A stretch of DNA of 64,000 nucleotides, from NCBI RefSeq assembly GCF_002909445.1, contig NZ_PPXC01000005.1, positions 124,001-188,000 on the forward strand, written 5' to 3'. Shown here piece after piece: positions 40,681-49,636 of the stretch. Position 1 is the first letter of the stretch. Every line of letters begins with the position of its first letter. The notes beneath the pieces are model-generated. The model ran no database searches. It had not been told where the DNA came from and worked only from the letters and a program-made list of their open reading frames with translations. Source of the DNA: Arthrobacter glacialis (GTDB lineage Bacteria > Actinomycetota > Actinomycetes > Actinomycetales > Micrococcaceae). Both the position numbers and the translations under genes were made by a program.

Positions 40681-43602
40681 CTAGCCTTGGTAGCGCCCGC
40701 GTGATGAGCGACGGCGCGCCAGGGTCAGTGCGCCGGCCCCCATCAGCAGCATCCCGGCGAAGACAACTGCCGTGATGCTGGCACCTGTGCTGGCCAGCTC
40801 GCCGTCCGCTGCGGCCGGGGCTGTTGCTGGCATGGTGGGCGCGGCCGTGCTGGTTGCTGCCGTGCCCGGCCCCGACGTTGCCGGAGCCGTTGTGGCCGGT
40901 GTTGTGGCGCCAGTGGTGGCAGGAGCCGTGGTTTCCGTGGGCCCCGGGGTGGGTGACGGTGAAGCGCCGGGTGTATCCAGGTCCAGGGCAACGTAGCCGG
41001 CAAAAGTTTCCGCGCCGCTGTTGGCACGGTACTCAACAGTTGTCAGCTGGTAGCCGGCCACTTTGAATGGTGCGCTGTAAAAGGTCCAGGGGCCCTGGCC
41101 AATCCGGTACTCCAGCGAAGCGCCTTGGGCGCCGGCGCCGGTAGCCGCCAGCGTTACTGTGGGTTCGGCGTCGAACGTACCCTCAGCATTGGGTGTGCCG
41201 GCCAAGGAACCGGCAACACCCAGGGCGGTGACCTGCGTGTTGCGAACCTCGATCTCGTAGGCGGAGAGGTAGATGCCCAGGGTTGAGGACTGGATCTCCA
41301 CCTTGACGTGACGGGCGTTGACAGTGTCAAACGGCACTACGTCCGTGCGCTTGCTCGCGGGCATGGCCGTCTTCGTGGCAGCTACGGTCCAGGTGACACC
41401 GTCCAAGGAGGTCGAGACTGTGTAGTCCTTCGCGGAGGCGCCTTCCCAGGCGATGGTGACCTCGTTGATGGGCTGCACCTTGCCCAGGTCGCCGGCGATC
41501 CACCGCACGCCGTTGTAGTTGGCTGACCAGCGGGTGGCAAGGTTGCCGTCGAAGGCCTGGTCTGCAGGCAGGGTGGGGGCTTCATTGCCAGATGCGGTGG
41601 CTTTGGCGCCGATGGCAACGTTGGTGATTCCCTCAACTCCCACGCTCCACGCGCCCACGGTCCCGGATGCTGCGCGGGCCGCCTTGTCACCTGCAGGAGT
41701 TAGGCCAGCCAAGCGAACAAAACGAGCCTCGGTGGTGGGGAAGAGGACGCGGTCATTGCCCGCCCCCGCCACCTCATGGGTGGTGACGCGGTCCCAGAAC
41801 AAACCGTCCTTGGACGTTTCCACGGCGTAGCCGGCAGGGGCGTTGGCGGCCCATTCAGCGTTGACGCCACCAACCTTCTGCACACTGCCCAAGTCAATGG
41901 TCAGTGACGTGTTGGCGTCATCGGCAGACTCCCAGCGGGTATTTTGCTCGCCGTCAGTGACGTTCGACGCCGGGTATCCGGCCTTGGTGGAGGAAGCCGC
42001 CACGGGCTTGCCGGACGCGAGGTTGCTGGCCCCGGCAGCCGGGGTGGTGTCCTTCACTGTGCCAAGGGAAGGGCCCATGCCAATCTTGTCGAGGGCACTA
42101 TTGAAGCTTGCGTAGGGCAATGCGGGGGTCTTAGCCGTCCAGGTCTTCTGGGCAACAACGGGGAAGGAGCGCTCGATCAGACCATGGACGTCCTGCTGGC
42201 TGTAGTCCTCGTTGACAAGGTCGTTCCACACCGCGAACATGGCACCCATGACCTGCTCAGGTTCCACTGTTTCGTTGCCTGCAGTGTTGGGCAGCCAATT
42301 GGTGTACAGCCATTGATTGTTCAAACCACTGCCGTGGTAGTAGTCGGCAAAGGGAACCACGTACAAGGTGCCGTCATTGGTGTTGATGAACTTCATGCCG
42401 TCCGAGGCAGCGGCATCCAGTCCGTACCAGCCGTTGTTCCAGGAATTGATGATGACGTCTTTGTCGAAACCCTCCACGCCGGAGAATCCGGTCCCCTTGC
42501 TCATTTCGGTGAAGCTGCCCCAGGCTCCGGGCTGCTTGCCCTTGGCCCGGATGTGCGCCGCCATGGCGTTGTAGAAGTCCCGGTACTGAAGCTTGTTGCC
42601 CGGGTACTCATCCGCACCGAAGTTCACCTCAGCGCCCTGGAACCAGGGCATGAACTCGTCAAAGATCCCCTTGACAGCAGCCGTGGTTTCCGGCTTGCTC
42701 AGGTCAAGGTGGTCTGACTTGCCGTTGTTCAGGCCGATGTCCGGGCGCCATTTAATAATGGCGGCCGCGTGGGCGGGAACATCGATTTCAGGGATGATCT
42801 GCACGCCGCGACTGCCCGCCGTGGCCTCGAAGCCGTCCCAGTCGGCGCGGTCATAGGAGCCGTCCGCGGAGGCCAAGCCTGCGTACAGCGGGTTTTCCGA
42901 CTTGAGCCGGAAGCCCTGTTGGAGGTTGCGCCAGTCCTTGTCAGCCCCGGCAAAGATCTCATTGTCGTTGAGGTGAATCTGGAAGCGGTTGAGCTTGTAG
43001 TAGCTCATCATCTTGATGTAGTCATTGACAAAATCCGCTGTGAAGAAGCGGCGGCCAACATCCAAGATGAAACCGCGGGCTTCATAGTCGGGCCAGTCAA
43101 CAGAGGAGCCCACAGGCAACTTGTTGCGGCCATCGGACTGGGTCATGACCTGCAAAATGCTGCGTGTACCGTAATAGGCGCCCGTCTCGGTCGGGGCTGT
43201 GACCTTCACGCCCGCGGCGGTGACGTCGAGCTTATAACCTTCGGCGTCATACCGTTCGCCACCGGCTGCGTACTTATCCGCCACATCCAGGACCAGGGAG
43301 ATGTCACCGGGCTTGCTGGCCCCTGTGACGACGGCCAGGTCCAGCCCTGTCATTTCGGCCAGATCATCAGAGAACTCCTCAGCTACTTGATTCAGTGTTG
43401 ACGGGACAACAATGCGGCTGGACGAGGTAATCTCCACCGTGCCCTTGCCGCCGGTCCACTCGTGCAAGGACGGGACAACCACGGGTGCCGGGTTAATGGC
43501 TGGCTCCTCAGGGGCTGCCGTGGCCGGGGACATTGCTGAGATGCCGGCTAGCGGCATGCCTATTGCCGCCACCATCGCTATCGTGCGCCAAGTACTTTTC
43601 AT
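40681..43602 (-). CDS. Secreted, wall-anchored GH20 beta-N-acetylhexosaminidase
   Basis: The 973-aa protein has a signal peptide ending near PATA (about 29), a GH20b N-domain, and a GH20 catalytic barrel with the Asp-Glu pair D331/E332 in EVNFGADEYPG. Two F5/8 type C (CBM32-like) modules follow (about 550-690 and 700-820), then a PKD/Big-like module and a Thr/Pro/Ala-rich stalk. It ends in a sorting signal LASTG (about 936-940), a hydrophobic helix and RRRSS. LAxTG suits a class E sortase. It cleaves terminal GlcNAc/GalNAc from chitin or glycans outside the cell. ATG 43602 (complement) follows GAGAGG. Confidence 0.92.
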   Translation of the reverse strand: MKSTWRTIAMVAAIGMPLAGISAMSPATAAPEEPAINPAPVVVPSLHEWTGGKGTVEITSSSRIVVPSTLNQVAEEFSDDLAEMTGLDLAVVTGASKPGDISLVLDVADKYAAGGERYDAEGYKLDVTAAGVKVTAPTETGAYYGTRSILQVMTQSDGRNKLPVGSSVDWPDYEARGFILDVGRRFFTADFVNDYIKMMSYYKLNRFQIHLNDNEIFAGADKDWRNLQQGFRLKSENPLYAGLASADGSYDRADWDGFEATAGSRGVQIIPEIDVPAHAAAIIKWRPDIGLNNGKSDHLDLSKPETTAAVKGIFDEFMPWFQGAEVNFGADEYPGNKLQYRDFYNAMAAHIRAKGKQPGAWGSFTEMSKGTGFSGVEGFDKDVIINSWNNGWYGLDAAASDGMKFINTNDGTLYVVPFADYYHGSGLNNQWLYTNWLPNTAGNETVEPEQVMGAMFAVWNDLVNEDYSQQDVHGLIERSFPVVAQKTWTAKTPALPYASFNSALDKIGMGPSLGTVKDTTPAAGASNLASGKPVAASSTKAGYPASNVTDGEQNTRWESADDANTSLTIDLGSVQKVGGVNAEWAANAPAGYAVETSKDGLFWDRVTTHEVAGAGNDRVLFPTTEARFVRLAGLTPAGDKAARAASGTVGAWSVGVEGITNVAIGAKATASGNEAPTLPADQAFDGNLATRWSANYNGVRWIAGDLGKVQPINEVTIAWEGASAKDYTVSTSLDGVTWTVAATKTAMPASKRTDVVPFDTVNARHVKVEIQSSTLGIYLSAYEIEVRNTQVTALGVAGSLAGTPNAEGTFDAEPTVTLAATGAGAQGASLEYRIGQGPWTFYSAPFKVAGYQLTTVEYRANSGAETFAGYVALDLDTPGASPSPTPGPTETTAPATTGATTPATTAPATSGPGTAATSTAAPTMPATAPAAADGELASTGASITAVVFAGMLLMGAGALTLARRRSSRGRYQG

Positions 43603-43915
43603 GCAGGTGCTACCTCTCGTGTGCTTTGCTCGCACATGACGTGCGGTTGACTTCTGCCTGTGGGGAGCCCTGGACAGAGGTGCCTGGTTGCTTGGAGTTA
43701 TGGATCTCATGACTGGTCGATGGGCCTGCTGTATGGCGAGGGTAAGCGCTTGAAATCAGGCTTCCCACGCGATGTTATCGATCACTATTTGAAGTATAGG
43801 AGTCCCATGTCACATCTGAGTAGGGTTGTTGTGAATATGACGCAGCCAGGTGTGGGGAGGGGCAGGGGCCATGTTCACGCTTCGGCCGCAGCGAAGTGGC
43901 GCCTAGGCTAGTGCC
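43603..43915. other. Divergent promoter region, hexosaminidase / sugar kinase
   Basis: 313 bases without a gene. It contains the ATCGAT-centred site at 43773-43785 and the promoters of both divergent genes. The stretch from 43768 to 43850 is AT-richer than the surroundings. No further structure was recognised. Confidence 0.6.
43773..43785 (-). promoter_or_regulatory. LacI-type operator candidate
   Basis: TGTTATCGATCAC on the + strand (GTGATCGATAACA on -). The centre ATCGAT and half-site TGTTATC are typical of LacI-family operators; the second half departs from perfect symmetry. It lies in the divergent region beside a LacI gene cluster and is repeated at 37950-37962. Confidence 0.5.
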
Positions 43916-44854
43916 ATGTTGACTGTTATTGGTGAAGCTCTGATTGATGAAGTTGTACGCCCCGGCAAGGATCCGGTGCCACATGTGGGGGGCAGCCCCA
44001 TGAATGTTGCTGTGGGGTTGGCGCGACTGGGGCATCCGGTGCAGTTTCTTGGCCGGTATGGTCACGACGCCTATGGGGACATGGTGGGTGGGTATTTACG
44101 CACCAACTCCGTGATGGTTCCCTTGGCTCCCGATGCCCAGCCCACCTCCGTGGCCCGGGCAGTTCTTGATGATGCAGGGGCTGCCAGCTACGAGTTCGCG
44201 TTGGACTGGTCCCTGCCGGAATTGACCAGCACTGACGGTGCCCCGAATTTCATGCTTGGTGCCACCACCTTGCTGCACACGGGCTCCATTGCCACCATGT
44301 TGTCCCCGGGTGCCAAGCAAGTTCTGGCCGCCGTCACTGCCCTGCACCCGCTGGCCACTATTGCCTTCGACCCCAATTGCCGGCCCAGCATCATCACTGA
44401 CGTGGACTATGCGCGCGTGCAGGCAGAAAAGTTCGTCCGCATGGCCGATGTGGTCAAAGCCTCGGATGAGGACCTTGCCTGGCTCTACCCAGGTGTTGAC
44501 CCCAAGGAATCAGCCCGAGCGTGGCTGGCCATCGGTGGCACGCAAGGCCCTGCCATCGTAGTCCTCACCCAGGGTGGAGATGGCCCGTGGGCGGTGTGTG
44601 CTGCGGGCGAGGCTGCCTGCCCCGTGCCCGATGTGCAGGTGGTTGACACCGTGGGTGCCGGAGATTCGTTCATGGCCGCCTTGCTGTCCACGCTGGTGGA
44701 CAGGGAATTGGACGGTGCCCAGCGTCGCGGCGACCTGAGGGGGATCAGCACGGCCACCCTGGCCGAGATGATCGGCTATGCTGCCCGTGCGGCCGCCATC
44801 ACCGTCTCCCGGGCCGGCGCCAATCCGCCCAGTCGCGACGAATTGCAGAAGTGA
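43916..44854 (+). CDS. PfkB-family sugar kinase (fructokinase-like)
   Basis: The 312-aa ribokinase-fold kinase has PfkB signature 1, GGSPMNVAVGLARLGHPVQF (about 24-43), and signature 2, VDTVGAGDSFMAALLST (about 243-259), with the catalytic Asp in GAGD. The short Gly-rich start MLTVIGEALIDEVV is like fructokinases. It is divergent from hexosaminidase and shares its operator region, so it probably phosphorylates a released sugar or fructose; the precise substrate is not fixed by sequence. Confidence 0.88.
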   Translation: MLTVIGEALIDEVVRPGKDPVPHVGGSPMNVAVGLARLGHPVQFLGRYGHDAYGDMVGGYLRTNSVMVPLAPDAQPTSVARAVLDDAGAASYEFALDWSLPELTSTDGAPNFMLGATTLLHTGSIATMLSPGAKQVLAAVTALHPLATIAFDPNCRPSIITDVDYARVQAEKFVRMADVVKASDEDLAWLYPGVDPKESARAWLAIGGTQGPAIVVLTQGGDGPWAVCAAGEAACPVPDVQVVDTVGAGDSFMAALLSTLVDRELDGAQRRGDLRGISTATLAEMIGYAARAAAITVSRAGANPPSRDELQK

Positions 44855-44978
44855 CCCAAGCCAGAAGAGGTGGCGCCGTGGTGCTCAGTTGGGCGGGCGC
44901 AGCAGGGCGGCAGGGCTTAATACGAGCGTTTCGGCGCCGCCCGGGCACCGCCGGGGCCGAAGTTGGATAGCCTTGGGT

Positions 44979-45788
44979 ATGCGTTTAATTGCCAGTGACA
45001 TTGACGGAACCATTCTTGGCCACGACGGCACCATCAGCACCCGCACGGTGGAAGCCTTCGCGGCTGCCGCCGAGGCGGGCATTGAGATTGTTTTTGTGAC
45101 AGGACGGCCGCCGCGCTGGTTGGACCCCATCCGCGAACAAATTGGCCACACGGGAACCGTCATCTGCTCCAACGGGGCAGTGACCTACCACCTCGGCACT
45201 GAAAGAGTGCTCAACTCCCATGTGATCAGCTGGGACACGGTGGCACAGGTCAGGGACATTGTTACAGCACTGGCTCCCGATGCGCGCTTTGCGCTGGAGT
45301 CCCTCACCGGGCTGCACGTCGAGGACGGTTTTCTGGGCAACCGGATCCCGGCCGGCAGCCTGAACGTTGTCCCCGCCGTGCTGACCGCGGACATTGCCGA
45401 CGGCGGCATCGTGAAGATGCTGGCCGTACTGCACACCGGCAACGCCGACGAATTCCTGGAGCTGGTAGCGCCCGGCATGGGAGCCCTCATTGAGGTCACC
45501 CACTCGGCGCCGGAGCTGGCGCTGTTGGAAATGGGCCCCGTAGGTGTCAACAAGGCTGTGACGCTGGCCCACTACGCTGCGTCCCTGGGCATTGACGCCG
45601 CCGATGTGGTGGCTTTCGGTGACATGCCCAATGACATTGAAATGCTTGGCTGGGCAGGCGCCGGCTACGCCATGGCCAGTGGGCACCCGCAGGCGCTCGC
45701 AGCCACTGCGCTGGTGGCTCCCCGCTTCGAGGACGACGGCGTTGCCCAAGTCATCGAGTCCCGGCTCGCCGCCCTGCGCCTGGCGTAG
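44979..45788 (+). CDS. HAD-superfamily (Cof-type) phosphatase
   Basis: The 269-aa protein has motif I SDIDGTILGHDG (6-17) with nucleophile Asp7, motif II FVTGRPP, a Lys in the VGVNKAVTLAHYAASLG region, and motif IV FGDMPNDIEMLGWAGAGYAM. The cap domain is type C2B. Such enzymes dephosphorylate sugar phosphates or flavin precursors. ATG 44979 is chosen because motif I must be near the N-terminus; the longer ORF from 44778 overlaps the kinase gene. It runs into the GDPD gene with nine bases between. Confidence 0.88.
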   Translation: MRLIASDIDGTILGHDGTISTRTVEAFAAAAEAGIEIVFVTGRPPRWLDPIREQIGHTGTVICSNGAVTYHLGTERVLNSHVISWDTVAQVRDIVTALAPDARFALESLTGLHVEDGFLGNRIPAGSLNVVPAVLTADIADGGIVKMLAVLHTGNADEFLELVAPGMGALIEVTHSAPELALLEMGPVGVNKAVTLAHYAASLGIDAADVVAFGDMPNDIEMLGWAGAGYAMASGHPQALAATALVAPRFEDDGVAQVIESRLAALRLA

Positions 45789-45797
45789 AGCGCCGTC

Positions 45798-46580
45798 GTG
45801 TCACGTACCACAGCTGCAAAACCCTATCTGGACGCCGCACACCCTGTGGCCATTGCGCACAGGGGGTTCTCCCAGGGTGGTTTGGAGAACACCCTCACGG
45901 CTTTTAGGGCAGCCCTGGATCTGGGGTACAGCTATGTTGAGACGGACATCAACACCACGGCCGACGGCGTCACCGTGGTGTTCCACGATTCAACCCTGGA
46001 CCGGGTCACGGACCAGCACGGCGTCATTTCCCAACTTCCGTACTCGGTGGTGAGCAAGGCGCGCATTGGCGGCCGGGAACCCATCGCCACCCTGGCCGAG
46101 TTTTTTGCGGCACTGCCAACGGCACGGTTCAATATTGACGTCAAGGACCAGGGCTCGGTGGTGCCGCTGGCGGAGCTCATCGAGGAACGGGGCCTGCACG
46201 ACCGGGTGTGTGTAGCTTCTTTCTCCGGAAAACGCCGTCGTGCCGTGTTGTCCCGGCTGAGCCGCCCCGTGGCGAGCTCCCCGGGCAAATGGCACCTGGT
46301 GGCCTATTTCTGCCTGAGTCCGTGGCTGCCCGCTCCCTTGGTGCGCTTGCTGATGCGTCAGGTGGATGTCCTGCAGATACCCCGCAGGCTCGGGCGACAT
46401 GATCTGGTCACGGCGGCGTCGGTTCGTCGGGCCCACGGACTGGGGCTCAAGGTGCACGTCTGGACCATTGACGAACCTCTTGAGATGCACCAGCTTTTTG
46501 ACCTCGGCGTGGACGGCATCATGACCGACAGGGCTGATTTGCTGGCCGAGGTGATGCGCCAGCGAGGTTACTGGGCGTAA
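45798..46580 (+). CDS. Glycerophosphodiester phosphodiesterase family protein
   Basis: The 260-aa TIM-barrel GDPD has the catalytic pair HRG in AIAHRGFSQGGLENTLTAF (19-37), metal ligands in YVETDINTTADGVTVVFHD (45-63) and an ending VDGIMTDRADLL. Substrates are glycerophosphodiesters or related lipids, yielding glycerol-3-phosphate. No signal peptide is present, so it is cytosolic. GTG 45798 is nine bases after the HAD gene; the two and the following glycerate kinase could form one operon. Confidence 0.9.
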   Translation: MSRTTAAKPYLDAAHPVAIAHRGFSQGGLENTLTAFRAALDLGYSYVETDINTTADGVTVVFHDSTLDRVTDQHGVISQLPYSVVSKARIGGREPIATLAEFFAALPTARFNIDVKDQGSVVPLAELIEERGLHDRVCVASFSGKRRRAVLSRLSRPVASSPGKWHLVAYFCLSPWLPAPLVRLLMRQVDVLQIPRRLGRHDLVTAASVRRAHGLGLKVHVWTIDEPLEMHQLFDLGVDGIMTDRADLLAEVMRQRGYWA

Positions 46581-46619
46581 CTATTCAGCCTTGTCAGTGA
46601 CCGGTGGCAGGATGGAGAC

Positions 46620-47735
46620 ATGCGTATTCTCATTGCCCCGGACAAGTTCAAGGGGACCCTCACGGCTCCCGAAGCCGCATCGGCCATGGCTGAAGGGGCG
46701 CTGCGGGTTTACCCCGACGCGGTGGTGACCACACTTCCCATTGCCGACGGCGGTGAAGGCACGGTGGATGCCGCGGTGGCTGCAGGCTATGCCGAGCGAC
46801 TCAATGCTGTGGTGGGTCCCATCCTGAAGCCGGTTGGTGCGGCCTGGGCATTCCATCCCGGCACGTCGGTGGCCGTCATTGAAACGGCACAGGCCAGCGG
46901 CTACCTGCTCAGCGAACCCACGGTGGAGAACTCCCTGCGCGCCCATTCCTACGGGTGCGGGCAACTGATCTCCGCGGCGCTGGAGGCCGGTGCCACCGAA
47001 ATTATTATTGGCCTGGGCGGGTCCGCCATGACCGACGCCGGAACGGGCGCCTTGCGTGCGCTGGGCCTGAAACTATCCGATGCCAATGGCAATTTGGTGC
47101 CTTTGGGCGGCGGATCCTTGGGTGATGTTGTTGCCGTGGATGCCTCGGAACTCGACCCGAGGCTGGCCAGCGTGAAACTGCGAATGGCAGTGGATGTGGA
47201 CAACCCGTTGTACGGCCCCAACGGTGCGGCTCATGTATTTGCGCAGCAAAAGGGCGCCGACGCGCAGGCAGTGGACCACCTCGATGCCGGGCTGCGCAAG
47301 CTGGCCGCCGTGGTGGCGGCGGACACCGGGATTGACATAGATGTGGCGGGGGCGGGCGCTGCCGGCGGCTTCCCCTCCATGTTTGTGGCCTACGCCAGCG
47401 CCACCATCGAGCGCGGCTTTGACCTGGTGGCCACCATGATCAATCTTGACGCGGCCCTGGCTGACGCTGACTTGGTCATCACCGGCGAAGGCTCACTTGA
47501 TGTGCAGTCCCTCTCCGGCAAGGGTCCGCTGGGAGTTGCCGACGCCGCGCACGCACGGGGGATTCCCGTCGTCGTAGTTGCCGGACGAATCACCGTGACA
47601 CCCCAGCAGCTGGCCGAACACGGGGTGGTCTCAGCCGTCAGTGCGACGGATGTGGCGGGTTCCCCGGAGGCTGCCCTGGCCGACGCCGCACTTTTCACCA
47701 CGAGGGCCACCTCCGAGGCGCTCAACGGCATCTGA
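46620..47735 (+). CDS. glxK: Glycerate kinase
   Basis: The 371-aa kinase of the GarK/GlxK family starts MRILIAPDKFKGTLTAPEAA, has TTLPIADGGEGTVDAAVAAG (about 38-57), GLGGSAMTDAGTGALRALG, and GEGSLDVQSLSGKGPLGVAD near the C-terminus. It converts glycerate to 2- or 3-phosphoglycerate in glyoxylate and sugar-acid breakdown. It begins 39 bases after the GDPD gene. A strong palindrome follows. No garL/garR genes are adjacent. Confidence 0.92.
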   Translation: MRILIAPDKFKGTLTAPEAASAMAEGALRVYPDAVVTTLPIADGGEGTVDAAVAAGYAERLNAVVGPILKPVGAAWAFHPGTSVAVIETAQASGYLLSEPTVENSLRAHSYGCGQLISAALEAGATEIIIGLGGSAMTDAGTGALRALGLKLSDANGNLVPLGGGSLGDVVAVDASELDPRLASVKLRMAVDVDNPLYGPNGAAHVFAQQKGADAQAVDHLDAGLRKLAAVVAADTGIDIDVAGAGAAGGFPSMFVAYASATIERGFDLVATMINLDAALADADLVITGEGSLDVQSLSGKGPLGVADAAHARGIPVVVVAGRITVTPQQLAEHGVVSAVSATDVAGSPEAALADAALFTTRATSEALNGI

Positions 47736-47768
47736 GCACGTTTTACGCCCGGCAATGCCGCATCACAA

Positions 47769-47809
47769 AGATTATGCGTAAGACTCATGGAGAGTCTTAC
47801 GCATAATCT
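47769..47809. terminator. Bidirectional terminator between glycerate kinase and uracil permease
   Basis: Perfect 18-bp inverted repeat (47769-47786 with 47792-47809) with a 5-base loop ATGGA, between convergent genes. The ends AGATTATG/CATAATCT are AT-rich. Confidence 0.85.
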
Positions 47810-47839
47810 ACAGTCACTGCGCTGGGAAGGGCTGCCGGG

Positions 47840-49162
47840 CTAGTGACCCTTGTCCGGCTTCGGGGCTGCCGGCTCCAGCTCGGCGGCGAGAGGGTCCGTG
47901 GCAGTGCCGCGCCACTTCGCCAGCGCACTCATGCCGTGGTAGACAATGAGTGCCGCCGCGGTGCCCAGGGCGATGCCCTCGAACGTCAGGCTTCCGGCAT
48001 TCCAGGTGAAGTTGGCAACGCCAATGATGAGCGCGACTGCTGCCGTGGTGAGGTTGATGTTGTTGGCGAAGTTAACCTTGTTCTGCACCCAGATGCGCAC
48101 ACCCAGCACGCCAATCATGCCGTAGAGCAGGGTTGCTGCACCGCCAAGAACACCCGCCGGGACGGTGGCAATGAGCTCGCCAAACTTGGGGGAGAAACTC
48201 AGCAGCAAGGCCGCAACGCCTGCCACCCAGTAGGCAGCCGTTGAGTAAACCTTCGTGGCAGCCATGACGCCAATGTTTTCGGCGTAAGTGGTGGTGCCGG
48301 AACCGCCGCCAAACCCTGCCAAGGTGGTGGCCACGCCGTCGGCAATGATGGCCCGGCCCGCGTAGGGGTCAAGATCCTCCCCAGTCATCAGCGCCACCGA
48401 CTTCACGTGGCCAATATTTTCCGCCACCAGGACCAGCACCACGGGGATGAAGAGGCCCAGAACGGCAAAGTGGAAGGTGGGGGTCTGGAAGTGCGGCAAT
48501 CCGATCCAGCCGGCCGCATCGATTTTGGAGAAGTCCACCTCGTTGCGCAGCACCGCCACCAAGTAGCCAACCACCACGCCCACCAGGATGGCAAGGCGGC
48601 CCAGAATTCCTCGGAACAGCACGCTGACCAAGATGATGACCAGCAGAGTGACAAGGGCCGTGATGGGGGCCTTTTCAAAGTTGCCGCGCGCGGAAGGTGC
48701 CAGGTTCAGGCCGATCAACGCCACGATGGTGCCCGTGACGGGTGCCGGCATGAGCCTGTTGATCCAGGACGCGCCAAACTTTTGCACGATCAAGCCCAGA
48801 ACTGCGAGTGTCACACCGGCAACCACCACGCCGCCCAGTGCACCAGAGACACCAAATTGCTGCTGTGAGGCCATGATGGGCGCGATGAAGGCGAAGCTGG
48901 AACCCAAATAGCTGGGGACCCGTCCCCGCGTGAGGACCAGGAAGAACAAGGTGCCAATACCGGAGAAGAACAGGGTTGTGGCCGGTGGCATGCCGGTGAT
49001 CAGGGGCACTAGGAACGTGGCACCAAACATGGCCACCACGTGCTGCAGGCCAATACCAATGGTCCGGGGCCAGCTCAGCCGCTCGTCGGGGCCGACAACC
49101 TGCCCCGGTGCAATAGTTTTGCCGTCCCCGTGAACGCGCCACTTAGTGCCCAACAAATTCAT
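47840..49162 (-). CDS. uraA: NCS2-family uracil/xanthine permease
   Basis: The 440-aa transporter has 14 predicted membrane segments. Family motifs include VPLITGMPPATTLFFSGIGT near TM2-3 and GGSGTTTYAENIGVMAATKV (about 285-304), the NCS2 uracil-permease signature. It takes up uracil or a related base by proton symport. ATG 49162 (complement) has GGAGG at eight bases; the upstream ATG at 49180 overlaps that RBS. It is a single gene between two structured sequences. Confidence 0.9.
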   Translation of the reverse strand: MNLLGTKWRVHGDGKTIAPGQVVGPDERLSWPRTIGIGLQHVVAMFGATFLVPLITGMPPATTLFFSGIGTLFFLVLTRGRVPSYLGSSFAFIAPIMASQQQFGVSGALGGVVVAGVTLAVLGLIVQKFGASWINRLMPAPVTGTIVALIGLNLAPSARGNFEKAPITALVTLLVIILVSVLFRGILGRLAILVGVVVGYLVAVLRNEVDFSKIDAAGWIGLPHFQTPTFHFAVLGLFIPVVLVLVAENIGHVKSVALMTGEDLDPYAGRAIIADGVATTLAGFGGGSGTTTYAENIGVMAATKVYSTAAYWVAGVAALLLSFSPKFGELIATVPAGVLGGAATLLYGMIGVLGVRIWVQNKVNFANNINLTTAAVALIIGVANFTWNAGSLTFEGIALGTAAALIVYHGMSALAKWRGTATDPLAAELEPAAPKPDKGH

Positions 49163-49200
49163 CAACGTGCCTCCAGTCAATGCCGTGCCAGTGCACAGCC

Positions 49201-49220
49201 TGCCGATAAGAATATCGGCA
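49201..49220. promoter_or_regulatory. Compact hairpin upstream of uracil permease
   Basis: TGCCGATA-AGAA-TATCGGCA: a perfect 8-bp stem and 4-base loop, 39 bases before the permease start and 52 after the ArsR stop, both on the - strand. It may terminate arsR or act as an operator. Confidence 0.5.
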
Positions 49221-49271
49221 CACGGAGATTTACGGGTGGTTCGGGGCGCCTGTGCCCACCGGCCGGACGAA

Positions 49272-49583
49272 CTAGGGGTGGGGGACGTGGCCTTCGCTGG
49301 TCAGGAGTACGACGCCGAGAAGGTCGTTAAGTGCGTGGGCCAGGTCCGGGTGGGCCAGTTCATACCTGGCCCGGCGCCCCTCGGCGATGGCAACGGCCAG
49401 TCCGCAGTCTCGCAGGCAGGAAAGGTGGTTGGAGATGCTTTGGCGTGAAACGCCCAGTTCGGTGGCCAGGTCGGCCGGATACTGGGGTGTCTTGGCTAGA
49501 TTCATCAAGATTTCGGCCCGGGTGGGGTCGGAGAGGGCGTAGCCAAACCTGGCCAGCACTGCTGCGTTGCTAATGGGCTTCAT
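49272..49583 (-). CDS. ArsR/SmtB-family metal sensor, CmtR-like
   Basis: The 103-aa winged-helix repressor has DNA-recognition region LGVSRQSISNHLSCLRDCGL (about 43-62), with Cys56 and Cys60 spaced as in mycobacterial CmtR (Cys57 and Cys61), a Cd/Pb sensor. The third CmtR ligand, a C-terminal Cys, is missing; the tail has His instead (GHVPHP). ATG 49583 (complement) gives the usual N-terminus; ATG 49595 is possible. It is divergent from a cation-efflux gene with 53 bases between, and likely represses it until metal binds. Confidence 0.85.
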   Translation of the reverse strand: MKPISNAAVLARFGYALSDPTRAEILMNLAKTPQYPADLATELGVSRQSISNHLSCLRDCGLAVAIAEGRRARYELAHPDLAHALNDLLGVVLLTSEGHVPHP

Positions 49584-49636
49584 TCTCAATATCATACATT
49601 AGTTGATGAATTCAGCCATCGATGTACTATTGAGTT

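Noticed and set aside
44778-44978. 67-codon N-terminal extension of the HAD phosphatase
   Set aside because: It overlaps the sugar kinase gene, is Pro/Arg-rich, and would place the HAD nucleophile motif far from the N-terminus.
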